A stretch of DNA of 64,000 nt from Uranotaenia lowii. Taxonomy: Eukaryota > Arthropoda > Insecta > Diptera > Culicidae. The notes below the pieces were generated by a model. It saw only the letters and a list, made by a program, of their open reading frames with translations, was not told the DNA's origin and made no database searches. Each line of letters opens with the position of its first letter. Positions within the stretch are counted from its first letter, which is position 1. Positions 53,735 to 64,000 of this stretch are shown here, piece after piece. The translations under genes and the position numbers were made by a program. The stretch lies in the NCBI RefSeq assembly GCF_029784155.1, contig NC_073691.1, positions 127,844,714-127,908,713 on the forward strand. The letters are read 5' to 3'.

Positions 53735-55400
53735 TGGCGTCATTTTGTACCCTTCGATTTTGCAACCAACATGGCGCGAGTGAATTCATAGTTTTATTAT
53801 GGTTTAACGATGACCCCAAAAAAAGCTACGATTTGACGTTTCTCTCGCAAGCCAACCAATTACACGCTAAGGTTGAGTTCCTCATTTCTGAGTTGTTAAT
53901 CATTAGTACAGTAAATGAGGACAGACTTTTTGAATGAAAAGGGATTGGTTTTCAATGACCCGTGGAATAAATCATGAGTTGAAGTCAAATTTCGTTGTCT
54001 GACGCCATCTTGAAATCCAAGATGGCGGCTTCCGCTGAACTTTAAAATGGTGTAAATGACTTGAAATCGCATGAAACCCCAACAAAATGGGTATCGGGTG
54101 AAAGTGCTAAACGAGTAGAAGTCGAATTTCGCTATCCGACGCCATCTTGAAATCCAAGATGGCGGCATCCGCTCAACTTTTAATGCTTAATGCTGACAAA
54201 AAGTCGCATTAAACCATCACTATACGAGTATTGAATGAAAAGGCTAAGCTAGAAGATGTCGATTTTTTTCTTTCCGACGCCATCTTGGAATCCAAGATGG
54301 CAGCTTCCACTGAATTTAAAATGCTGTTAATCAATGAAAATCGCTTGAACACAACTTTTTTTCACGTAATACTACATTAAAACTACTATTTTAAAACAAT
54401 TTAGATCATTTTAAATCACTTTTATTATTTTTTCATTATGTTTTTAATGCATTTAGAACTTTTCTTGTTTTGTTTATAGCTTTTGATTTTTTTTGCCATT
54501 TATGTAATTCTTTTATTCCTATCATGCTATTATGTCTAAATTGTATTGGTCTTATTCTAGCGAAAACTATAAGGTTATGTTGTTTCTAAAAACCGTCTGA
54601 TTTAGGCACATGTGCCAAATTCGATGTTTCCAAAATCGAATGTTGCCAAAAACGAACGGGGTCTGTATTGTGGTAGTTTTTGTGGGATTTTCAGTCACTT
54701 ACAGATTTTTAGAGAAACGCGAAAAAAGATATTTGACTTCTATCATTTAGCCTTAGCACCCAATACAATGTATTTGGGAGTTTCATGCTATTTTCATTCA
54801 TTTACAGTATTTTTAAGTTCAGCTGAAGCCACCATCCTGGATTTCAAGATTGCGTCAGAATGCAAAAATAAACTTTTTATAGCTTATCCCAATTGACAAA
54901 TATCCATATTTTGGAGGTTTCATGCGATATTCAATGATTTAGAGCATTTTTTAAGTTTATAGAAAGCTGCCATCTTGGATTTCAAGATGGCGTAAGATAG
55001 CAATATTCGACTTCTACTCGTAAACCCCTTCACCCACTACCAATTTGGGTTTCATGTCATTTTAAGTCATTCACTACATTTTAAAGTTTAGCGGAAGCCG
55101 CCATCTTGGATTTCAAGATGGCGTAAGATAGCGTAATTCAACTTCTACCGGTTGATTTCTTTTAACTTATACCCCTATAATATAGGTTTTATACGATTTT
55201 CAGTCATTTACAGTATTTTTAAGTTGAGTGGTAACCGCCATCTTGGATTTAAGATGGCGACGGGCAACGAAATTTGACTTCTACTCGTTTATTACTTTCA
55301 CCTTATAACCATATTGAGAAGGTTTCACGATATTTTCAGTAATTTTCAGCTTTGAAAATAAAAGAGGAAGCCGCCATCTTGAATTAATGATGGCGTCAAG
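53735..55400. repeat. Array of inverted AAGATGGCGGC motifs, right arm
   Basis: Mirror image of the left-arm array, with units near 54013, 54153, 54288, 54846, 54978, 55110, 55246 and 55380. Together the two arms carry about sixteen paired motifs. Confidence 0.88.
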
Positions 55401-55948
55401 CTTTTTTTTCCTACTATTTGGGCCCTTTCACTCAATACTCATATTATAAAGATATTCATACCACTTTCGGTGATTTCAAGTTTTCAAAGATGTATTTTTT
55501 TAATTTAAACTCAAAACCAACACGCATAACTTACCAAAAATGTGTAAAAATGGGAGTTCCAATTCAAATATGTGCTATCTAATCTGAGCGTGTCCTGTTT
55601 TGACATTTTGATCGAGAACTGTCACTAAGTTTTATGGCGGTTTAATAATCAGGCACTGAGTGCTATTATAGAACATGCTAAAGAAAGCTTGGAGCAAACT
55701 TCTAAGTTTGTGTTTTATTATAGTTTTAAAAAAGCATTCATAACTCTTTCAAAATAACTAAAACAGTATGTTTAATAAAAGTTTTATTAGCGTTTTCAAA
55801 ACCATCTGCAAACATATGGTCGAAAAAAAATATAAGCATTCTGCATGACCATAATAAAACCGTTATAAAACGAGCTGCACAAAAAATGCCATAATTAAAC
55901 CATAATAAAACTTCCTAATGCTAGTTGGCATAATCTGTGTTACTTGGG

Positions 55949-56200
55949 TTGGGATGTGAACGACTTCTTCGGAAAATCACCCATTTACTCATTTGAAGGC
56001 GGATTAATGAAAGGAAATAATCTTTTTTCTTGCTGGGTATTCTTATTTCGCACCCTTTTTTCATATTTTTGGTCCTCAACGCTAATTGCTTCATCCAAAA
56101 AAAGTAAAGTTATGCTTGATTTATCCGTTGAACAGTTTAAAACTTAATGTGAAATTTTGATAATTTTCAATCTTTCATATTTTTACAAGCAAAACTCATA
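55949..56200. other. Short unassigned segment
   Basis: AT-rich DNA between the palindrome and the next TIR element. The 67-codon ORF is not recognised. Confidence 0.3.
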
Positions 56201-56450
56201 CACTCAGGCAAATTCTTATTATAATTTTCATAAGATGCGTCTTATGAACCGCTTTTTAGAGTGTAAAATTGTTTTTCATAAGAGTCTTATGAAATTCTTT
56301 CAGTTTTCATAATAATATCGTATGAAAAATAGAAGAAACGGCATTGTGAAAAAATAATGAACACATTCACTCATTCTATCAGTAATTTTTCCATCGTCGC
56401 ATCGTACGGAGTTATTGAGTTTTTTTTTATAGTTTGAAGTGATTTTCTAA

Positions 56451-56639
56451 ATGGTAAGTTTTAGTAATAGTTTATTTTTATGACGCTGAAAACATTTGTG
56501 AATTAAATTACTTTTTCATTCACTTACTTTTCAGAAAATCACCGGCAAAATGCACAAGGTCAAAGGACCGGATGAGGAAGAAGAATTGTGTTGGATGGAA
56601 CCGGGTGATTATGTGCTTATGTGTGTGACCATGGTATAG
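56451..56639 (+). CDS. Two-exon 35-codon ORF inside a MITE
   Basis: The ATG at 56451-56453 is followed immediately by a GTAAGT donor. The acceptor CACTTACTTTTCAG (56534) leads to AAAATCACC…, and the frame reads KITGKMHKVKGPDEEEELCW and on to DYVLMCVTMV, stop TAG 56637-56639. An ATAAAATAAAAG poly(A)-like region originally followed directly and is now displaced to about 58285 by the insertion. No family is recognised. It resembles a captured fragment with its own splice sites and poly(A) signal. No homologue can be judged without a search. Confidence 0.35.
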
Positions 56640-56643
56640 TTTC

Positions 56644-58239
56644 ACATCTCATTCCTTTAGGGAAGAATGACACTCCGTGTTAAACTCCCATAAAAAAGAA
56701 AAAAAAAAAAAAAAAAAAAAGTTTCACATCTCGTTGTGCTTTCGTCGCGTGCAGTTCGTTTTGGTTTTGCTCCCATTCGTCGGCCAGGAATCTCGGTTGC
56801 CCGGAAGATTGGTTAGAGTTCAGTGATTTGAATCGATGAAATTGAAAAGAAAAGTTAGTGGATCGACGCTTTTTATCGTTATTACTGGTTCTAGTGCACT
56901 ATATTTGTCAGTGATGATAAAAATTTAAAAATTAATGTGCTCAAAGTGGTGATTGTTTGTGCGAAGCAGCAGTCGCCAAATCGCGTGTGAACATTTTCAC
57001 CTGGATTATTGCTGGCAAGGTGACATTTCGGGAGGATAAACCTTAAAACTGGTGAGGAGTTTCCAATTTTCACTCTTATACCTTATTCAATTTATTTTTT
57101 ATTCGATTTTTTTTATACATATGTATTTCATTTTTAATTCTCAATTTTCAATCAAAGTAAGCATTGGCTTGCATTTTTTCGCCAGTCAGCGTTGCTTATG
57201 TTCACCGCGTTCGTGCGGTTCGTGTAGGTTTGTGTCACTGCTGCTAACTAGGACAAATTTTTGACGATAATTGCGCTATTTTGGATGTTGCGGCGGGTAG
57301 CAGATCTAGTAGCGAAGATTAGAATCATGTCTTAAGTCTTCTAAATAAAATGCGTACCCAACCCAACATTTTCCCAAAAATTTCCAAAATTTTGAATGTT
57401 GAAATTGTTTTTGGCCGAAGCAGCTGTTGACTCTACATGGGAATAAATCAACTAATTACAGATCCATTCTGAACAAGGTTATCTTCTAATTTTCCGTTTT
57501 ATATTGTTTTTCTTTTTTGTTTTTTCATTTTGAATGGTTTAATATTTTTCAAGTTAGCTATTCATTAATTCAATTTTCTTGCAGAAATTCCGAATAAAAT
57601 AGTTATCAACTATTTATATTTAGTTTTCAACTTTAGTATTTTATCATACACTCAACTGAGTAATTGTCACATCAGATCACAAACGATACAAGTAAACATT
57701 TGTCACAAAATAATATTCAATCACCAAATTCAAAACTGTTACTCTATTTCCTAATAAATGTGGAATTTGAATAATTCAAAAATTCAAATTCACCTTTTCT
57801 AATATCATTATGAAAAAGAATCGTATTCTATAATATTTTCTATAATACTTTTTTTAATTTCTTATTGATCACATTTTGACTGTTTCTCTAATTCATATTT
57901 ATACTTATTATGATATTTGTTATACATTTCTTTTTTTAAATTCACATTGATTATACTTCATATTCATTATATTTTTTTAATTATATTGTGTATATTGCGT
58001 AATTAAATATTTATTCTATTGTGCTTGTATATATACCAGAGGGAATGCATCTGGGGATAACCCAAGGAAATTATTGCAAGCGGAGTGGATTGCCAACCAT
58101 TGTAGATTTTTAAGGGTTGGATGCCTTCTCTCGACGAACCATCGGCCGTGGAAGCCCTAGAAGTTAATTCGAAAGGCCAAGCCACACAGACATAGGCTGG
58201 ACCTTGCTACCGATGGGGGAACCATACATACATACATAC
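56644..58239 (+). mobile_element. Retroposed insertion with (CATA)n tail and 25-bp target duplication
   Basis: A 25-bp exact duplication containing GTGTGACCATGGTATAGTTT lies at 56619-56643 and 58240-58264. The insert starts ACATCTC…GTTGTGCTTTCGTCGCG, like a LINE 5' UTR, and ends ACCATACATACATACAT, a short-repeat tail typical of some non-LTR elements. About 1.6 kb, mostly AT-rich, with no RT or endonuclease ORF: an internally deleted LINE or a SINE-like derivative. The GC-richer tail (58040-58215) is the conserved 3' end. Confidence 0.7.
56651..56720 (+). mobile_element. 70-bp truncated retroposon with poly(A)
   Basis: The 12-bp target duplication GTTTCACATCTC (56639-56650 and 56721-56732) brackets TTAGGGAAGAATGACACTCC and a short 3' end finishing in about 20 A. 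This is a strongly 5'-truncated LINE copy nested at the 5' edge of the larger insertion. Confidence 0.8.
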
Positions 58240-58513
58240 ATGTGTGTGACCATGGTATAGTTTCGATCAAATATGCCGAAAAAATAAAATAAAAGTTTTA
58301 TCCATCAAATTTCTTGTACTATTTACATTAAACATGACATTTCCTGTTTTCATAAGACTCTCTTATGAAAAACAACAAAAGCTCATTGGAGAAGGTGTTC
58401 ATCTGAAGAATTCATTCGCGTCATAAGACAATCTTATGAATTTCATTGATTTCTCTTATGGCGCCACTTCATAAGAGAATCTTATGGCATACTTAATAGT
58501 ATTTTTCTGAGTG

Positions 58514-61190
58514 TAGTGCTACTATTCTTATTTTGCTCACTGTATAATTCATGAGTGTGTGCATTGTTTTTATTCTTCAAACAGACATACATTGCTTTGT
58601 TTGATGGATCTACGACCTACCGTTTAGAGCAAAATGCATCGATCGCTGGTCCACTGATAACATGGGTTCGATGGGTGTTAAATGTTAATCTTAAGTTGTC
58701 CACGTCATTTATATTCAGTCTGTAAAGCCTAAATCGGCTGAGACGGTGTATGTCTTTAAAAAAAAATCTACTAATTATCTCTCCGACACCTTACCAATAA
58801 GAAAAATCATCAGATGAAACGAGTCAATCTGTCAACATTTTTATCTACTTTTTCAAGTTTTAACCCGTTAAGAAATATGCTTTTTTTTGTCTAAACACGA
58901 AACAATGAAGTAACTCACAAATTATAGCTGTTTTCTATGGTTAAAATAGCTTCCTTCTTCAGGGGGCCGTTATGCCCTTATCTCCTCTATGTATTAGAAA
59001 TTTATCGGCGACAAACGAATCCATGTTGCTTACCAACACCGTGTGCAGCGATTGCCAACAAGTCTAGCCACATCGCTGCTGGTTCTAATTTATCGCTGGG
59101 TTCGTTCGTGTGATATTCTTATACACTCGACTTCCGCATGACATGAAAAAATATGTACAAAGCAAAAAAACTTAACGATCATCGGTATTCTAGTCAAGCA
59201 AAAGGAACAATGTGTCGCGTTGCCCTGCCTGTGCCAGTCGAAAACGACAAATGGAAAAGAGAAATATTTCACGAAATGTCTCCACATGTAACGGCAACAA
59301 ACAACCGGCACACACGTCAACAACACCAAAAAATGGACAGAAAGAAATGCGCGCAAAACATTAGAACTCCTACTTCGAGAACAGCCATAGGAAAATTAAA
59401 GGTTCCACTCAATCCCGCTCTGTGATTCCTCTCCCAATGGGAGTTGTTAAGCAAACACTAGCGACACCATGTCCTCCATAGAAAAGTTTAGATTAGTTAG
59501 GAAGCTTTTGGGAACGGCCATACATTTTCTCCTAACTACAAAACGTCAAACATTTATCTGGTTTCGCGGATGAAAGTTATCTGAAACAACCGTCTTCCTG
59601 TATATTGTGCATGCACGGTGCAAGCACTTCAAAAAGAAAAGTCAGAAGAAGGTGAGCGAGCGCAGAGGCGTTCAATCTTCTAGGATTCGATCGATGGTTT
59701 AGCAGACGGGTACGAGAGAAAACGGCGACGACAGGAGACGAACGAGGTAGGTCGCAAAACTGTAATCATTTCAGTTCAGATGAGTCATACTTTTTCATAT
59801 AATACTCTTGTGTAGGTACTTCTCCACAGCTCATAGAAGAGCTCTCTCTGCTGCTGTTGTATATTTATAGGCGACATAAGGGAACGGGAAGATTCTACGG
59901 TGCTGCTGCGGAGAAGAAGAAATATAAACAACAACTGGTGCCCGTGTAAACAGACTCACCAATACTAACCCCGTCGTGTGCGGGAAATCGGTGATGTTGG
60001 TGCGAATGAGGTTTATCTCTCTCTACTCGCTGGTGGATTTTTGCTAAACAATCATACAATCTCATTGATCTGGTGAGAACGCAATATTCGCAATTTTATG
60101 ACTACACAAGCACTACCTGTATTTTTTCTTTAAAAAAGGTGATTTCAAAATCTTTCGTTATGAACGAATTGTGATTTTGTTATTGAGTATGACGTTCATA
60201 AATAGAAGCGCCACGTGGTCCCTGCTAGCGCTGGTTCGTTATCACAGACAAACAGATGTGTGTTTTTATTTCGTAACGCGTTTTCGTTTACGAGCAGAGG
60301 CAACCTAATTCTCCACGAGTTTTGCACTAATTGCTGTCATTGTATGTATGTAGGTAATCCACCATGGGCGCACGGACTCACCGCAGATTCGCCAACGCAT
60401 GCGCTAGCTTGCATTCTTTAGATTATTAGTTCGGTAAATCTTCAATGCAAATTACCGCATACCCGACACCTTGGCTTCGTATGAACTGTTATGTTATGAA
60501 TGTATTATGTGAAAATGTATGTATTATAAGGACGAACAAGTCAATCACTTACGCAACCGTGTTAAAATTAATAAGATTTTTGATGATATTGATCTATGAC
60601 AGGTATTACGCACACGTTTAGATACCTGCCCAGTTGGCAAGTGATTGGTTGTTCTAATATTATTATTTATATGATGATATATGAAATGGAAATTCAATGA
60701 ATCAATCTTACCTTTTCAAGAAACCCAAATCATACCTTACCTAACAGCTTACACTTATCGCAGCTTTAACCTGAATCCCGTTCATCGATCAGAACCAAAA
60801 CTTTTCGGGAAATTTCAAATAAATAAATGAATGTTGAAATTCTTATGCTGCATTAGGATCGCCACATACTTTTCAAAAGAGCGACATGCATGCATGTTGA
60901 TAGGGAGACTAGAAAGTCGAGATTTTCATCGAAAATTTGCGATCAACAAAAATGCCTGCAATCGGTCAATCAAAACAGAAAAACTATCCAGTTTTGCACT
61001 AACTGCTGTCATTGTGTGTATTTATCCATTCAGAATGTGAAATCCCGGACGGTTGTTTCCAGGGTTTCTCTCGAAACTGATTCACAATTGACTTTATTGA
61101 TCTCTAAAGCAAGCCATACGTTAAGCGGGCCGTAGACTACACAAATGGCGTGTGCAAATTCGATGATTCAACGACGATTGTTTAATCTAT
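58514..61190. other. Intergenic DNA; possible 5' region of a gene near 59.5-60.1 kb
   Basis: No protein family is recognised. The 90-codon ORF at 59153-59425 is basic but unremarkable. Bases 59560-60120 are GC- and GA-richer (GGCGACGACAGGAGACGAAC) with donor-like sites at 59651 (GAAG|GTGAGC) and 59747 (CGAG|GTAGGT), as in an untranslated first exon running off to the right. The segment GCACTAATTGCTGTCATTGT at 60325 recurs, diverged, at 61000. Confidence 0.3.
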
Positions 61191-61890
61191 GCTAGGCAGA
61201 AAGGTCGTTAGGCCGAATGGCAATTTGCCCGAATGTTCGTCAGGTCTAATGGTCATAAGGCCGAATGGTCGTGAGACCGAATGGCCGGCCGTAAGGCCGA
61301 ATAGTCATGATGCCGATTGGATATAAGGCCTGATTCGACCTTTCGGCTTTGCTAGCATTCGGCCTATTGTTCATTCGGCCTTACAACCATTCGGCCTTAT
61401 GACCATTCAGTCTCACGACTATTCGGCCTGATGATCCTTCGGCCTTACCCTAGCAACCAATCGCCCTTACAACCATTTGGCCGGACGACCATTCGGCCCG
61501 ATGACCATTTAGCCACAGATTAGGCTTACGACCATTCGGCCACGACCAGTCGGCCTAACATGCTGACAACTGTAAAAGATTTCTTATTGACCTAGCCAAA
61601 ATTCATCACGAGCATTCAGCCATATGACCATTCGTCCTAACCACCATTCGGCCTAACAGCCAATTGCCCGAACATGCAAACAAGCGTTAATATGTCTTAT
61701 GGGCCTGACATACATTTGGCCTAGCGACCATTCTGCTCAATGACCATTCGGCCAAATGACCATTCGGCCAATTGACCATTCAGCATTTCGGCTTTGCGTC
61801 CTTTCGGCCTTACAGCCTTCAGCTGGATAACCATCGGCCGAATAACCCATTCGACCTGATAAACCATTCGGCCTAACGTCCATCGGCCGA
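61190..61890. repeat. GGCCGAATGGTCAT foldback array
   Basis: About 20-22-bp units based on AGGCCGAATGGTCGT run in one direction from 61190 to 61330, then as the complement (ATTCGGCCTTACAACC) from 61335 to 61890, with many degenerate copies. The change of orientation makes one large imperfect hairpin. Non-coding. Confidence 0.85.
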
Positions 61891-63398
61891 ATGACATTCA
61901 AATTTGGCTAGAAATACCAACAATACCAAAATACACAACAAATAAGGCACATATTTTATGTGTTTTACAATTTCAGTGGTGCTAATTCTTTAATTTTAAC
62001 TTTCAATAATATTAATTGAATTGGTTGATTCAACATTGTTATCAAAATCCATGAAAAATATTTAAAATTATCTTAAACTAGTTGCAGAAAATACGCAATT
62101 AAAACAAAGAATATTGCTTTAAAAAATATCTCCTAATCATACAATTTAAAAATCGGCTGGCAAATCTTGTAAGCAGTCTTGGAGGGTTGAATAATCTGAA
62201 ATCATAAAAATGATCTATAATTATATGAATCTATAAATGAATCCATTTGAGTCCATTGTCTTTTGATTTTCTGATTGTGAAAACATTAGTGAAATTTTGA
62301 ATAAACTAGATTAAAGATTAAGAAAATCACTTAATACTTGACACTACTTTAATTTTTTTGTGATAATGCTTATCGTGATGCGATCTGGAGTTGAAACGTT
62401 TGTCCTAACTCAAGCTTTAGAAAAACTAAGAAAATCAAATAGTAATTGAGTCAACATTGCGCATAAAAAATAAGCTTTGGAGTTGCTACTTCGAATCATT
62501 TTTCGAACTTTTCAAAAACAAAAGCTAGAAACAAAGTTATTCTTATTGAAAATTAAAATTTTTTGGCTTCCAAGAAGATTATATTTTCAAAACACAAAAA
62601 TTTAGACTTGAAAACAAAGAAAAACTTATTGAAATTATTCAAATTTATTTATAATTCGGACTATAAAATTCGGTGTTTAGATACATTTCATAATAAAAAC
62701 AAATTTCAAAGACAATATAGGGTTTTGTATAAAATTGTAAATCGAAATTGACAATTTATTTAAAACTAGCTTCAATTCGTAAATGTCATGTACTGTCTTA
62801 GGCCTAGCGCATAGGTCGGCAACCTGCGGCTCTTTGGATGTATAACTGCGGCTCTTTAGCTCAATGTGTGAAAATTTTGAAAATTTTCGAAATTTTCTAG
62901 AGTAAACGGACGCAACATATGTTTTCCTTCAGTTCAGTTAATATTTTCCAGGATTTAAAAAGAACCCAAAAAAACATCTATGGATCAAATAAACAGCATT
63001 TTATCAGTTTGCAACCAAGGTGAGCTTTAGAAATCAGTTAACGTTCTTCATAAAAGTTTGTTTCTGATTAAGTCTGATCCAGCATTTGGAAGCCTGGAGA
63101 AATTTTCCTTCGGTGGTATGGGAAGTTTTCCGTTGAATTTGTTTTCTTTGTTGTTCTGATTTAATCGGCTAAAAACTGAGCATTTTTAATCGTCAAATAA
63201 AATCCTCACTGTTGAGATTATGAAATTGAGTTTGTTTTTCTTGAATTGAATATTTTAAAAATAAATTTGCTTTACCACCGTTCTGATCGAATATGAACAT
63301 CAGATGATGATTTTAATAATGCTTTGAATACTGATAATAATTGTTATGTGCATAAAAATTTCAGTCTTAAAACTTGTTGTTTTTAAATTTTTCAAATA
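61891..63398. other. AT-rich DNA with one hAT-type terminus
   Basis: At 62803-62860 the sequence CATAGGTCGGCAACCTGCGG followed by GCGGCTCTTT repeats looks like the end of a hAT MITE. Its partner was not found. The rest is AT-rich and without genes. Confidence 0.4.
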
Positions 63399-63817
63399 CA
63401 GACCCCGTTCGTTTTTGGCAACACGCTCGTAAATTTTATGTTGCCAAAATCGAATGTTGCCAAAATCGAACGGTTTTTTTTGTCACTTTTTTATTTTGTA
63501 TTTAAATTTCAAATAACTCGAAATATATGTTAAACCTAATAAAAGCATTTTTTTTTCAATTTGGCTCAATTTTATTAGTTTCAAGCAGTAAAACATGGAA
63601 AAATTCGTGGTTTAACTGTTAAAAACTATTATAATTAAGCCGAATTGAAAAAATTCATGCTAAAATTACGTTTTACATTAATTTTGATTGAATTGAAATG
63701 AGAATAAAAAATAAAAAAGTAACAAAAAAAACCGTATTTCTTTAATGTTGCCAAAAACGAACGGTTTTTGCTCGGATGTTGCCAAAATCGAATGTTGCCA
63801 AAATCGAGTGGGGTCTG
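63399..63817. mobile_element. CAGACCCCGTTCG MITE, TA target site
   Basis: Termini CAGACCCCGTTCGTTTTTGG and CCAAAATCGAGTGGGGTCTG are flanked by TA (63397-63398 and 63818-63819). The motif GTTGCCAAAATCGAA(C/T)G recurs four times inside. 419 bp, non-coding. A fragment of the same family lies in both arms of the palindrome (51952 and its mirror near 54660). Confidence 0.85.
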
Positions 63818-64000
63818 TATTGAATTCCCTCTCTCAGTGTTCTTTTTCAAATCCATGAAAGCATTTCACAAATTTTCAAAAATTCAAGTTCTTCTTTCTA
63901 ATTTTGAACATGAATTCAAGTGAACAATATTTTCAAGTTTGTGAAAAATATTTTTGTGTACCGGGAGCAGAGTGCTTGATCTAATTTTAAAATTTCATAC
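63818..64000. other. AT-rich end of window
   Basis: Nothing recognised. Confidence 0.4.

Larger units (their letters stand above)
50666..55948. mobile_element. Giant 5.3-kb palindromic (foldback) element
   Basis: The left end CCCAAGTAACACAGATTATG (50666) is exactly mirrored at 55948. The arms (50666-53193 and 53424-55948) are about 2.5 kb and nearly identical: ORFs in them translate the same except for single residues, and the wording of the two arms differs at only scattered bases. The loop is about 230 bp. No transposase. No convincing target-site duplication: flanks are GGTAT and TTGGG. Arms contain a periodic array of GCCATCTTG…CAAGATGGC units and an internal copy of the CAGACCCCGTTCG MITE end (51952). 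The 60-94-codon ORFs are by-products of the repeats. Confidence 0.93.
56201..58513. mobile_element. TA-flanked element with CATAAGA…TCTTATG motifs and a small gene
   Basis: The termini CACTCAGGCAAAT and ATTTTTCTGAGTG are inverted repeats with TA on both sides (56199-56200 and 58514-58515). Subterminal palindromes CATAAGA…TCTTATG recur at 56230-56340 and 58350-58490. The interior holds a two-exon ORF (56451-56639) and a retroposed insertion (56644-58239). Without that insertion the element is about 0.7 kb. Confidence 0.75.

Noticed and set aside
51718..54896. Matched 67-94-codon ORFs on opposite strands in the palindrome
   Set aside because: They arise from the inverted arms and the GCCATCTT repeat units. 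There are no domains or codon signals, and they mirror each other only because the DNA does.

Overview
The window is repeat-dense eukaryotic DNA and looks insect, most probably mosquito (Culicidae). The reasons are GT-AG introns, AATAAA signals, BEL/Pao, Tc1, hAT and I-type retroelements, tRNA-derived SINE pieces, and very many TA-flanked or 8-bp-TSD miniature elements. No bacterial features are present. One 500-base N gap lies at 46665-47164.

Layout. 1-4300: AT-rich DNA with fragments of spliced genes. 4320-19184: one confident cellular gene, a KH-domain DEAD-box RNA helicase of the DDX43 type. It has two coding exons, and its single intron (about 12.7 kb) splits the KH domain. The intron holds a GGGGTAAGTGGGGA-family MITE, a SINE, a young full-length BEL/Pao retrotransposon with identical 581-bp LTRs (7111-14215), and a 3-kb hAT-type foldback element (14295-17278). 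19.6-25.4 kb: MITEs, one of which carries a terminal exon with a poly(A) signal. 25.4-36.4 kb: a decayed minus-strand multi-exon gene ending in a BAZ2-like bromodomain, possibly inside an 11-kb terminal-inverted-repeat unit. Nested in it is an LTR-flanked unit (29205-33779) that encloses, antisense, an intron-containing 5' portion of the Golgi protein gene GLG1. The GLG1 copy has a nonsense codon and two frameshifts. One LTR is itself split by a hAT-like insertion.

36.9-47.7 kb: an I-type LINE remnant with two nested insertions, two ACCGA-repeat MITEs, a CCCAAG...CTTGGG element with a 111-bp tandem array, and at least four copies of a long inverted repeat family next to different small spliced ORFs. 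47.8-49.5 kb: a degenerate Tc1 element. 50666-55948: a 5.3-kb, nearly perfect palindrome whose 2.5-kb arms carry a periodic array of inverted AAGATGGCGGC (YY1/Pho-like) motifs. 56.2-58.5 kb: a TA-flanked element carrying a tiny two-exon ORF and split by retroposed DNA. The rest is AT-rich sequence, a GGCCGAAT foldback array and one more MITE.

The main theme is repeated capture of gene fragments, often with splice sites and poly(A) signals, by mobile elements. The LTR unit with GLG1 is the clearest case. Coordinates of exons outside DDX43 and BEL come from splice-site reading by eye and could shift by a few bases.
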